Source of the DNA: Albula goreensis
Lineage: Eukaryota > Chordata > Actinopteri > Albuliformes > Albulidae
DNA: 64,000 nt
Reading direction: 5' to 3'
NCBI GenBank assembly: GCA_022829145.1
Contig: CM040761.1
Location: 21,568,245-21,632,244, forward strand
Shown: one piece after another, positions 1-13,300 of the stretch
How the letters are laid out: each line of letters starts with the position of its first letter
Position numbering within the stretch: position 1 is the stretch's first letter
Position numbers and translations under genes: made by a program
The notes under the pieces: model-generated
Database searches by the model: none
What the model was told of the DNA's origin: nothing
What the model saw: the letters and a program-made list of their open reading frames with translations, nothing else

Positions 1-3000
1 AACCGAATTGGAATAATATATTATTGATCTAATACATACTGATTTCATAACTGATTTTAATCTTTGCCAATATGCACTGATGTTTCTGTGAAAGTCTAAA
101 CATACTGACCCTCAATACAGGCTGTATGTTTGCCTAAATAGCAATGATAATGACAGTTAGGCCTCACCATTATACAGATCAGCCTGCAGGTTGGGATACA
201 GTATTCCAGGTCATGGATGAATGTGACTGAATCCGAGCCTTTGGCTGCGCTAGCGGAGTGTACCTTCTGATGGAAATACTTAGGAATTTTCATCTACAAT
301 CATTCAGTTACAGAAGAACATTAAATGAACTCTCCAACAACATCAGAAATTTGATTGTACGGTCACGGATGACTGATGTATGTTTTTGCTTAATAAAATG
401 AAAAGAGTGAAATGAAAGCTATAATCATAAGCACTCAGCAAATTATGAGTTATTATTTTCTTAGTCATATCCTGTGGTAGATAGCAGTCAGAAGCACATT
501 TCTATCACCATACAGCAACCAGGATACTTATTCATTTAATATTAACAATTGAGGGATTTTTCTGAGGACAAAATCTTATTTTTTATATATTTACAGTCCT
601 TGGGTTTTCTTTCCTTGTAGTATATGTGTGTGTGTGAGACTTGGTGTGTGTTGGGTGGGGCATTTCTGTACGCAGAAGATTGCTGTGTGTTTTTCATGTT
701 TGAACAAGCAACGTTGACCTCAGGCCCCCAATCTGATTGGTTCTTGCCCTGAGCTCACACCCTGGAAATTAGTCTTTCGTTTGAAAATTGGTTCCTGTCC
801 CTCCGCAATAAAACAGCCAGTCCAGCGCAGTGAAAATGACACTGCACGTGTGACCCAGAGATCAGCACGGCCAGTGCTCAGACAGCCCCTCCTCACCCCA
901 CCCGGGTCCACGCTGGCTTTTCACCCACCGAGTTTCAGGGAGAAACAGCCACTGGCCACTCCATGACCTTGAACAACTGAGCTACAGCTATAGCTACAGA
1001 TGAGCTTCAGCTTTCATTTATACATCAAGTGCAGGCAAGCTTGAGACTTTTTTTGAAAGTATTACTGTATAATTTTTTTTAATGCTGGTGTCTTTCATAT
1101 CTAATTTTTGGACCCTTTCTATTTACTCAGATTTCATTTATTTAACTTTCATGTTAAAAGTACTTCAGCCCTCTTTTCTTCTTAAAAGAAGCTTTGCTCA
1201 GCCCTAAAAGAGGAAAAGAATGCCAAATACTTTTAACATGAAAGAATCTCTTTCTTTGCCCTAAACTCAGAGAGGCCAGTGGAGCTCCACCACCTAACTG
1301 GAGAAGCTAAGACGCCACCCATGGGTATTCTGCAATCCATATTCAATACAAAGCAATGAGACTCTGTATCCACTTCCACGGAGGGCTGCATTTCTCCCCT
1401 GGCTAACACAGATGGATAATGAGCACCCAAAAAACTCCCTCATTAGGCAATGTTTAGCAAAATCCTGCTCCGCCAACTAAAGAAAAATATATATAAAAAT
1501 AATATATATATATATACACTCCTGTGATAGCAAAGTAATCTAATTCAAACTTTACCTGATTCAAAGTCATTATTCGACATTATGAAACCATTCTTGTAGC
1601 AGCAAGATATCCAAATTTAGAAACAAATTAAATTCTCAGAATGATTTTTAATCACTCGCTGAATGAGGCAATTACTGCTATCACTAAAAATCCTCATGGA
1701 TAAACTGTTAATCCGTTCTGATAAATGAATAAGTATGACAACATAAACACGCTCAAAAACAGACACACCATGTTAGGAGAGGTAGAGAGAGACTAAACAG
1801 CCGCTCCCTGCCTCAGACTCTGACAGTGTGTGATTTATGAGTAGATCATACAGTTCAGCAAATGCATGATTTTATCCTGGATTAGGCCCAGCGGAGAGCC
1901 GAGAGGTGCCCTGCAAACTGCGAAACCCTCTTCAGAAGCAGCAAAACTCGCATCAAGGGGTCTGTTTCCACATCCACCGCGACACCGCGTGTCAGCGCCG
2001 GGCTCATTCAGTACGAGCGTCTGAGAAGTTACTGTCTAACAGGCAAACGGGGCGATTGCTGCTTCAACATGAGGACGGAGACGAACGCAAATGCTGAGTG
2101 ACAGAAGCAGCCAGAGGCGAAGGGCTGTCATGAGGCATAACGCTAGGCCGCTGACTGCTCTGCAGAAGAATGCTGAGTCCAACAGTTTCCTGGAACTGCT
2201 GTTTCACGTTGCTCTTTTGTTTCCTCTCATCATTTTTTTTTAAATTGTATAACAATGTATCTGTTTCTCACCATATTTACTTACTTACATGCGCATTGAC
2301 TTGTTTACCTATGCATTTTCCCGATACATATCATATTATAGACCCTGGACAGTGATGAATTCCTGTGTCAACCTAAAAAAGGTTGAAAATAAAATGCATG
2401 CCGTTAAAGCATTCTTCTTTTTGCAGGTTAATTGGCTTCAGTTAGAATCCCCTTAGGTGTGAAGTGAAAAAAAAAAAGATATATGGTCAATACATACAGC
2501 ACCATCAATATTGTTCCACATATATTTGCACAGGCTGTTCTCCTGTTCTTCCAAGCTTCTGCCTTTATGTCTGACTGGCATAGCGCTGTTGTTTCTCTGC
2601 ATGAGCAAACAAGTGGGAGGAAGGGGGGAAATCGATGACAGGAGAGAGTCCACTCTCGCATCGATCGCCTTGATTGGACAGAGCTCTGCTGATTGTCTTC
2701 TAACCGTCCCATGACAGGAGAAAGGGAATTAGGAGGAATGGTTTGATGAGGTAGAGGTGGCGAAATGCAGGAGTGCATTCGAGCAAGGCGGCCAGCTGTC
2801 TTAACATGCAAGACCAGCACACCTCTGATTTATGGGAGTTAGGTAATGCCCAGGCAATGGCATAATGAGCGCTTAACAGAGCTCTCCGCCATCTTGGCGC
2901 AACAGACCTGCACCTGGGTGATTCAATGTTTTTCCACATTAACTTCCCAGTGCTGGTGTCTTGGGTCTGAATTGGTTGCAGAATGTCAAAGTTACAATAC

Positions 3001-4128
3001 TGCCCTTTAACTTCCTGGCTATCTAAAAAAAAAAGGATCAAAAAGAGACAGAGGGCGGTGACATAGGCGGTCACAGAGCTACCTGGAAAAGTGGCACCCT
3101 CTGATCTGCTCAATGTTTGTTTTTAAACAAAATAGCACCATCATATCTTTAAGATATCTAAGAACATACCTCATGGCCCATGAAAAATCATTTTGGGTGG
3201 AAGAAAGAAAATTCAGCTTGCCAGGAAAAACATAAATTCTTTTTTTGAAATGTAAGTTTCCTGAATTGGATCATTGTTCAACACTATTGTTCTAAAAATA
3301 AGTGAAAATGAGTCATGTTGGCTTTCATGGTGAAAACAAAAACCAGCAGGCCTTGGCGCTCTACAGCACCAGGACCCAGAGCTTCAGTGCTGTCAGAGGT
3401 GATCCTCACCCAGCATACACACTGGCGACTATCAGGGCCTCAGACACTGCAGCACAGGAGAGCTGAGATCCATCTCAAATGAAATTCTCCCATAACGGCA
3501 ACGGCTTCTTATTTCGGCTGAGCGAGCAACAGCTATCCCAGCATTCTGCTAGATTCCACTGCGCCGCAAAGGGTACGTGTCCCTAGAAGGGGAAAAGCTC
3601 TTCTAAAACAGTAAACAGACATACACAAATGGGCTTCTGAAACCTAGTCATCACCCCTCGGGGGAATTTTTATCTTTCTGCTTCTTTATTTATTTAGCTC
3701 CTTCTGTACTGTAAATACCAAGGCTGCTCTGTTTTTTATCGAATGTCGGCTCATTCATGAATTAAACCGTTTTTTGCAGAGCTTCTGGTGCATGGCAGGT
3801 GAACTTACTGACCTTACCGAAATACGTTAGGGATAAGCCATGACTAACTGCGCAGATGAGTGGTCCTGGGGCAAGTTAGTTATGTTTTCAGTTGGGATAT
3901 TCAATTGAAATAGAATTTTAAACAGGCTTTTAGCATTGATTTTCTGTTTCTCAAAGAAGGTTGTTGGAAACAATCTACACTTCTTTGACCCATCAGGATT
4001 GAGCTCTCAGTAAAGCCATGATATATACAGCAAACCTGATCTGCCTGCATCCCTAAACCTGGAGTTCCATAGCTGACTCTGATTGGCTGCAACAGCACCA
4101 GGTGATGGCGGGGCAGGTGTGGCCTTAC
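1..4128 (-). other. cckar-like intron 2 (partial), no exon seen
   Basis: This stretch lies downstream of the second coding exon of the receptor gene, so it is the 5' part of its intron 2; exons 3 onward must lie left of the window. I read both strands and found no segment resembling TM3-TM7 of a CCK receptor. Open frames of 130 and 137 codons around 2.4-3.1 kb match no family I know and are probably chance. A relic of the MITE found near 61.7 kb lies at about 3310-3395. Otherwise it is AT-rich sequence with short TG and TA runs. Confidence 0.7.
3310..3395 (+). repeat. Relic of the 61.7-kb MITE (right half)
   Basis: This segment shares the run gtgaaaacaaaaaccag, followed by a diverged 'gctct(c)cag..accagagct' stretch, with the right half of the element at 61650-61854, in the same orientation. 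I do not see a left half or a terminal inverted repeat here, so it is an old fragment or a different subfamily member. Confidence 0.5.
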
Positions 4129-4377
4129 CCATGAAGTAGGCCACAATCTTGCACATGGCAGCTCCGAAGATGAAGTCTTCCAGCAGGTTGGGGATGAGGG
4201 TGAAGGGCATGCAGAAAACAGCCATCATCAGGTCGCTGACCGCCAGGGACAGGAGGAATGAGTTGGTAACCGTCCGCATGCGCTTGTTTGCCATCAGCAC
4301 CACGATGATCAGGAGGTTACCAAACACACTGAGCAGGAAGATCAGGGAGTACAGCAAGATCCTCACTGAATCCATCT
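4129..4377 (-). CDS. cckar: cckar-like coding exon 2 (TM1-TM2 and start of TM3)
   Basis: This 249-nt exon runs from a cacag acceptor, immediately preceded by the GA/CT microsatellite, to a gtaagg donor. It carries TM1, the first intracellular loop, TM2, the first extracellular loop and the conserved Cys at the top of TM3. The junction residues (K|E at the 5' end, YFMG at the 3' end) match the human CCKAR exon structure, which supports both splice sites. No stop or frameshift is present. Confidence 0.9.
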
Positions 4378-7300
4378 CTGTGAGAGAGAGAGAGAGAGAG
4401 AGAGAGATCTACAGTTAAATCACACAAATTTAACTGGCACTTTGATGATAAACAGAAACACTGGCCAGGATCCAGACAAACAAACTTAGTCTCTTTAATG
4501 GCATAATCCAATTCAAACATTTACAATTTCAAAGGAGATATTTGCATCTCTCCAAAAAAAAATATAGCATACTCAAAGAAAATGATGTTGTAATGTAAAG
4601 CCTGTTTAGACGGAATTGCATTACGGCTTTAAAGAGACTGAGTGCATTTGATTGAATCTAACCTGTAATCTTTGCTGATTCAGCACACAAGGGAAAGAGG
4701 CAGAGAGATAAAGAGTGAGAGAGATAGTTATTATTTAATGCTCTTATAGACAATAATGCCTGCCATTCTGCATGGACTTTTTTTCTCTGCGCATTCCTGG
4801 CGATGACCAGTTGAACGTGTTGTGCTAATGTGAGGTTCAATATTTATGTGATCTAGATATGCCTCAGTTACAATATTAATGGCAGAGAAAATATATTAAC
4901 CCAGGTTGACATTTATATCAATCTTTAAGAATAAACATTGCATTCTCTCTGTACCCGCAGAACAGCTGAACGACTGTTTTGTTGCGTAAACCTTACTGTT
5001 TCCCTCTCTGAGAGAAAAACCTGGCTGGTTCTAAAGGGTGGAAACGCACACAGTACATTGCAAAGTTGCTGACCAGAAGAGCGTGAGTTAATTTGCCAGG
5101 ACTCTCCATTATAAATCAATGGAGAACATATACCATCTCCGGTGCCCTTTTCCATTGTTTTGATAAGCATTGATAGCCTGTGGATGGGTCAGGACTCAGT
5201 CGTAGGAGGCGGACACACCAGCTGCTTACAAATGCACTCTCAAATGACTGGAGGTGAAGCCACAGACTCAGTAAACAGGGGCGGGAGTAGGACCTAGCAT
5301 GCAGTGCTTCAGGCCATCCTACCGGGGTATTTGTGATCTGTTTTTAAAATAGATTTGTTAGCTCAAACCCACAGCAGCCACTCTTGTGTCTATGGGAATA
5401 CTTCACTCTGTCATTGTGGACAAGGACAAAGTTTCGAGTAATCAAAATCTACATCGCTGGAATGAGCTGCAATTAGTATGGACTCGACACCACCATGCAG
5501 GCCTGCGCTCGATTACATTTAAAGTTTTATATATTCTACAACAGAAGTTAGCTGTCTGTTAAACTACCATGACCGACTTACAGCGGCATCATTGTGCAGT
5601 CATTGGCCACTAACACACTCCCCTTGGCAAAGACCTCATTTGATTACAGTGAGAGAAATTGTGAGGAGGTTAGATACTATATTTAATCAACATTATTTAA
5701 CATATCAATTAACATATCAATCTGTACACACACCCAGGTCAACTCCCAAGACTAACATCAGGATAACAGCGAGGAATTTTCAGCTGGCAAAAATGAAAAC
5801 GCTTTTATAAACCTATGCGGCAGCGTATTTTCTGAAATACACAGAGCATGAAATCCACAACACCAAGGGCGTTCTTTGCCAGGATCGTACAATTAATTGG
5901 AAAGCAACTGCCCTTTTCGAGGGGATACCACGTTTCCACATCGCAGACCAATTCATTTAACTGGGTCATTGCCTGTCACCAAAAGAGAAATCTAAATTTG
6001 ACTCCATTTGTGTGCAATTAAAAAATGGTGAGATGATAAATCGTGTCTCAAGCTGAGTGAAGCTCTTCTTAAAACGATTCTCGATATTTAATTAGGGCTC
6101 ACCGTCACCCACGTCGCCATGGCCGGAGATCCTCAAATGTGTTTTCAATCCGCCGGGAACGCATGCTGTGTTCTGCTCAGACAAATGAGAGCCAGTGCAA
6201 CAGTGCAGCAATGCATTGTGGGTTTTAGGGAACTATTTGTCCTTTGATGGTAGGGGCATCACTGAAAATGTTCAATATCAAAGGGTATCTTGACTTTTTC
6301 TGAAATGATAAAAAAATGAAATATTTCTGAAGCATATACTTTTAGCTTTGATGAAACTCCCCATAACCTGATTCCATTGACAAGATTTGTGATTGGAGCA
6401 AATGACCTACAGAACCAATCACATGCTGGCCTAGTATTTTCACCAGCAAAACAGTTTTGAGATTTGTTCCTCCTAACTGTTTTTTGCTATTTTGTCTTCA
6501 CAAAACACTGAGATTTTTTCTCTGTAGTGAATGCAATTACTATAGAATATGTTGGATTCAGTGGGTATTTGATCTAAACTTTGACTCACAGTTAATTACA
6601 AAACAATCCTTTCTTTATTGTCCATACACATCTGGATTCAATCAGCATTTCAATTGTAAATAAATGCAGTTAAATAAATCTTTTTTTCCCTGGTAAGTAA
6701 ATTGAAATTGATTTCTGAACTTTCTGAACTTTCTGAACATGTGTTGATTGAACACAGGCCACTGTTTGACAACTTACTCTTGGTGATTGATTCAATACTC
6801 AACAAGCAGTTTGTTAGGGAAAAAAAGACTTTTTAACGTGAAAATATCGGCTGAATCCGGCCCATTTGTCATATTAGCTTGGCGGTAAAGAGACACCATT
6901 TTGATGTGCTGCCAACAAAATGCTAAAATTTTAATGGTCATCTTCAATTAAATTAAATGTAACTTTTTAATCCCCTCCACAAAAATGAAGAAATTGAGTC
7001 AACACAAGTACCTCCACATACAGTAGAAGGCAAACACCAAAATTAGCCTTCTGCAAACATCACACCCACACACAATACAAGCTCAAAAGTTACACACCTG
7101 GGCTATGCGTGCAAACAGAGTTTACAGTATGCTAATTAAAAACATAAATATGAACACCGGGAAAAAAGTGACAAGGTACATAAAATTAGGGATTGTGTGC
7201 TTCAGTCATGTGACAGTCTTTCACACCCTTTTTTGTTCTGGCTAGGAGGTTATTTCAAATGACATTTTTCATCTCATGCAAAACAAGATGTTGCGTGCTC

Positions 7301-10300
7301 AGACATCCAACATGATGAACACCGCTGTGTGTGTCTGTAAAATGACTACACAGCAGGGACAGCTCCACCAGAATGGCTCCTTATGCACAATGCTCATTGA
7401 CATAGTCAATATAACGTGTCTATAGCCCAGTATATAGTATTTAGTTCCCAGAAAATTCCTGCTCAGTTTGGTTACATCATCTCCACACACATACACACAC
7501 ACACACATACTTGCAAAGTTTCTAGGCTATTCCTTGAATGGTATTTGACAGGCATGTTTTTCGGTGTCTTTAACATAACATAACAAAAATGAAATCCTGA
7601 TAAATCCTACTACATAACTACATCCATTCCAGGCATGAAATCTCATTTTGACGCCTGGTACAAGCGTAAAATATAAACACTTGATGGGAAAAATACAATG
7701 ATAACTCTTTGCCAAAGACATACAGTCTTTGCCTGTTAGTTTGGTATTATATTTTATCAGATCCAGCATCATGAAATGAGCTTAATCTGCAGTATTTTAA
7801 TTAACATTGATTACTCAGGTTATACAAAGCGCAGGTCTGATATTTGCCTATGGCAGCACGATAGAATATTCAGGATCAAATGAATTGACAGGGTAATACT
7901 GCACTTGCTTTAAAAAAAAAAAGAAAAATCAATCCTGTTTACACTGCCAACATCTTATCCCACCCTGGCCGATGTGTTGTCAAAGCAAACACCTCCAAGC
8001 CTTCTCTGCCTCACACTGCCCAAGGATGAAACAACACATCCCTGTCTGTCAACTAAAGCGGAAAATTGGGAGGCCCAGTACCTCTCCATGGCAGACTGCC
8101 GGGCTCCCTCTCCCCCTCACAGTCTGTTTTTGCTGTGTAGCTGGGAGATGTAGTCCTGGGAGGGGAGGATTAGAGGATCTGGACGTGTTCTGGGTCAGAG
8201 CCCCCACTCCGCACTCTCCATCATCCAGTCCCGAGCTTAATTGGTCCGCAGCAGCCCTTAGCACGCTCACGGAACCCCACGAGGACTTCGCCGCTGCCGC
8301 GGGGGCGAGGTGGGAGGGGCTGGAGTCACACCAGAGCATGCTGGGTGTCCAGAGGTAGGTGGGTCTAACCCTGCTGACATAAACCACAGACGGTCCAGTC
8401 CTGCTGGTCTACTCAGAGTGCAACAAGTCTCAGACCAGTTCACGTCTGTCTGGCACACACAGGTATTGCAGACCAAAACCCTACAACAGGTATCAGGTTT
8501 AACGATCCCCAGTGGGCTGTCAGCTTAACCTGAGCTTCACTGAGCTGTAAGCACACAGAGAAAAGAGGTCCAGCATGGACAGAATTATCAGTCTGTGTAC
8601 AGCTGGGCTGGGAAGTTTTAAGAGGTATCTGGTATGTGTACATTCTGTGAAAATGAATGTCACTAACTTCATATATGGAGCTGTATTAAATCGGGAGGAA
8701 GTCTGCATGCATCATGCTCACAATCCAAACACCTCCTCTCAGAAATATCTGGACATAAGAAACAACTATATTTCACATCTATAGACATCCAAGGGCAGTA
8801 CATGTCTGAAAGTTAAATCTCGATGTAACAATAATATGGTGCATCTCAGTCTAACTACAGAAATGCACAGAAAAATAAATAGATGACATATTTATAATTT
8901 TGTCTCAAATATGAACCATTGGTACCATAATGCGGCACAGTATAGCCCAAATACCCTTTATGATTTCATTGGGCCCTTCTAAAAACGTTCAGTTCTCCGT
9001 TGGTTTTTACAGGCACGGACCACGGGACTCCATAGCAGGCCCAAGTGAGTCAGATGCTCAATGTATCTCCACAACGTCGAGGCCTCGTGGGCCAAAAAGT
9101 GGAAAGTATTTCCGCCGGGAGTTTTACTGGCTGTGAAATGATGAGGCGAGGGAAGCCCTCCACAAACAGGGACGTTAAAGGGGAGGAAATGGAGGTGATT
9201 CCACAGCCCTCGTTGTGTGAAGCACCTGAGAAGAAATGGGAGGCTTTTTTCACTGTCAGGCCATATTTACAGAATGTGTTTACAAGGGCAGAGTCAGGCT
9301 GGTAGAGTAATGGCCCCCGTTTTAATTTGTTCTGTATGGCTCCCTGCTGGCACAGGTAGCGAGTTGAGCCTTTAGCATCGCAGTAGGTGGAGCATCATTC
9401 CTGCATCCATCATTTAATCTCCATCCACCTCCACCCCCGCCAGTGCGAACCAGAACGTGACCCCCCCAAATCACAGCAATTACCACAGGCAGTGATGAAC
9501 TACGCTGAAGAGAAAAAATGTGATTCCACCACCTCCTCAACTGCAATATATATTTTTAAACAGACCCTAAGTCATTTCAGCATCATACGTCAGAAACCCT
9601 TCAGCAACTGGAAAAAGGTGCTGACAAAGAGAAATGAACACTAGTTCAGCACACAGATCACAGATAATTGTCGCATTGAACTTTTTTTTCTATCACTGGT
9701 ACAACCGATACAAATGGAGGCTTTGTGTGGGAAAGACTGAATCGTGTGATGAGCACTGAAACCAAGCAGGTACTGAGGAACCCCTCTCAAAGTTTATCCA
9801 AAAAAAAACCTGTAGCAGAAAAGTAGACTTTTTCACAAAGGCTTTACACAGTAAAAGGTGAGTCATCCCTTTATATCGAGAAATTGTCTCTGATAAAAGC
9901 CACATAATAATGCCCTTTCACAAAGGCAGGGGGGACTTGTAGAAAGCATGCCAGTGAGAGGAGGCTCGCGGCTCTGAGGCTCAGCAGCTGTGCCATCAGC
10001 AGCACCTAACGATGAGGAGCACGATCTCCCGAATGGAGTGACAAACCACGATCAAGGTGAGAATGAGTCTGAATACACAGGGAGAAACACTGTGTGTTAT
10101 GCTGTTTTAGAGATAAAACTGGATGTTAGCTGATTCCTGGAATTATACGAATCACAATCATAATTCTTAAATATGCTCTTTTATAATTACAAACATTAGC
10201 ATATTTATTTCATATTCATTTCATTTCGATTTTCTGGCACGGTAACGGAACCAAACAGCTGCCAAACGCAGAAATCTTTGGGGTATCAATGAGCATTCGT

Positions 10301-13300
10301 TTTTGAAGTTTTGCCGTCAGATGTTTGGCGAAGAGTGACCTGTGAGTATTCAGGTCGGTGTGTGGGTTTAGAATGCCCAGGGATTGTAACTGTACAGCTA
10401 GAAATGACTCGACTACAAAGGAGTGAATCCAGTCATGCCAAGTAGCCTTCAGCAAAGGAAGTTCTCAGCGTGAGACTCCAGAGGCGACTCATTGTTTATT
10501 TTATATATATATATATATTTAGATTTTTTATTTGCAAGGCTTTTTTTTCATGTATCCAGTTCGTAGTCGAACACACCAGCAATCTGACTGAGCTGAGTTC
10601 ACAAAACCTACGCTCCACCTAGTGGCGACAAGGGTAATAACGCACCTGTGGTGATGGAAAGCGTTCGGATGATTTCTTGGAAAAGCACCACGGCCAGGGG
10701 TGAGGCTCGGGCACGGCCGGCGCGCGCCGCAGTAATGTGGCGGAGCACTTCGCCCCCCACCTTCCCGACATGCAGCTTGCAATACAGAGCTCAGGCGGAC
10801 ATGTCCATGGGGGCACTGACTCCAATATTACTCACCACATAAATAAATAAAAGCTTTCTCGCGGTGTTTACGGATAACGTGAGCAGCATGGACAAAACAC
10901 TGGGAGGCCGCGCGTGGCTTCACTCAGGTTCATACGCGAGACGTGTGGCTGGAATCACAGAGGCGCCAAGTGCTGGTTACTACACGTGGGCCCAAATAAT
11001 AACTGCTAACGGACACTTCTCATTATTGCTCTTTTTTACCTAATGTCGGTCATTATGAAAGAAAATACATGTTAATTACAGTATATAGGATATAATAATG
11101 GTGCTGTGTGATAAGGGCCAATCTCTATCTCTATTCTCCAGTGGAAAAGGATATGAGCACATGACATCAGGAGGCTAGCTGTGCTAAGCCTTGCATCCAG
11201 AGTGTCATATTTTAATTAAAAAAAGGGAACCATTATCGTTGGCTCCTTACAGTGGGTATTTTTGTTTGTTTATTTATTTTTCTGCAAGGTATAAATTAAA
11301 ATCAAGCAATGAGCAAAGATATGTGTAAGATTTCCCACTAAAATGAACATATGGTGGAATTCTAACAAGCACCTTCAATGTTGTGTAGAGGTACAGCCAA
11401 TCAATTTGAACAGACATCATCCAAGGTTATATTTGGCTTTTCATTCTTTCACATTATTGATTAATTGCTTGTTTATAAAAGATGGCAATAATAATCTCTA
11501 TCATCTCAACCTATCATATTTATAGTATCTAATGTTTGGGTTATTTTATTTTATTTTATTTTATTTTATTTACACCTAATCCATTGATAGAGGTAATCAC
11601 TTCCTGATGATATTCAGGCAAAGCATCATATACAAAGTATCCCACTGAGGATTCAAACCTGCAACCTCTTAATATAGCCCAAGTCCCTCAGCCGTGGCAA
11701 CAAAAGCCTCTGTGTTATCTTCTCAGCATCAGGAGGATGGTCCATCTGAGCTCTGTCTTTAATCGTCTGCTTCCTCTCATCAAGAGCTTTTATTTTTAAG
11801 GCTTTGCTGAAAGGATTAAAGCTGAAATCGGTCCCGAGAGGAGGAGAGGGGCTTCCTACATGTTCCTCTCGCAGCCCAGACTGACGCTATCAGAGTCACA
11901 TGGGAAGGACTTAGCATGTGGGTCTGTGTGGTCTTGCTGCAGGCCTGCGACTGCAAAGAGGACTTCATCCAGACTACAGCCGCAGCCTGGCTTGATGTCA
12001 GCTCACAAATGGGAATCAAATGTGGCCCTTGCCTATTTGTTGGTTAATTACTTTTATTTATTTATATATTCAGTGAAAAGGCATCCATGAGAACAAAGTG
12101 GCTAAAACCACCCGGACGTCATGTTGCAGAAATGCAACAAGAAAGCCCTCAAGCTCCCAAACCCTAATCTTCATAAAAAGAACCGCAAAATAAGGTCCTG
12201 CTGTTTCATGGATGAAACCCCACAACGGGATTTTTATAACACAGACATGCACCCCTCAAAGTCCATGAGGGTTAACATCAGCCCGGGGGCCCAGGAAAGA
12301 CTCAACATGGCCATTCATGGGCAATAGAAGGTTAGCAAAGTCTCTCTGAAAATAGAGACCACCAGATCGCACCCTTCCTTTCACAGCCTGTGTGAGGCTG
12401 GGGGAGGGGGCAGTGGTGATGATGATGGGGGGGGGCAGTCAGTGCCTTGTGTCAAGGAGATGGCTGCTCCATCAGTGCTAGCAGTTTCTAAGTGGGGTTG
12501 GGGGGTTGATAAGTCCTCGGCCAGATTATGCCCTATATTTAGCATTGCCTTTGGGTGCACCATATTGAATGTAACATAAGCGTCAGAGTCCCACACACAC
12601 AGCACTGGGTGGAAACAATCAATACCCAGGGGCATACTGTTGTGATATTTCTTTGGTACACTAAAAATGGTCATTCGTAAAATAAAATTTCTAAAGCATA
12701 TTTTTTTATATTTGTATCTCCCTGTACATGTTTGCACATATTTGTACTTATGCTGATATGCAATTTACCTGAGAAAAATCCAATCCAGATTTAACATGAT
12801 TTGAAGCATAAGATGGCACTTAGGTTTCTGGTGGTCTACATAAAGTTGATTACAAAGAAAAACATTTGCATTCTTTTCTGATTGCCTGTGCATGAAATTA
12901 AGGACAGAGAGATTCTGGATGTGCTGTGAAATGTTCCCAGTCTGAGTTTATAGAGACCATGAATCCTCTGCTTATGTGATGCTCAGTGCAGGGTCCTTTC
13001 AGTGAGGGAGAGAAGGGAAACGGCTCTCTCTGAACTCACACAGGTGGCAATAGCAGAGGTGTTCAGCAGGCTGAACTGTGGACAGGGAGAGGAGCACTGC
13101 AGTGAGTGGACCTGTGGAAATTACACTGCACAGGAAAAAGCCCAAATTAAACCCCATGATTATCCAAAAATGTTCACCCACAGGCTAATGAGCTGCAGCG
13201 ACAGAACCTCTCAGAGACTCTCTACATCTGTAGAGAAAAGTCTGCTAATGTCAAATCCGCTTCCTTCCCCTATTTAACCTGCATATAAAGATTGTGTTTT

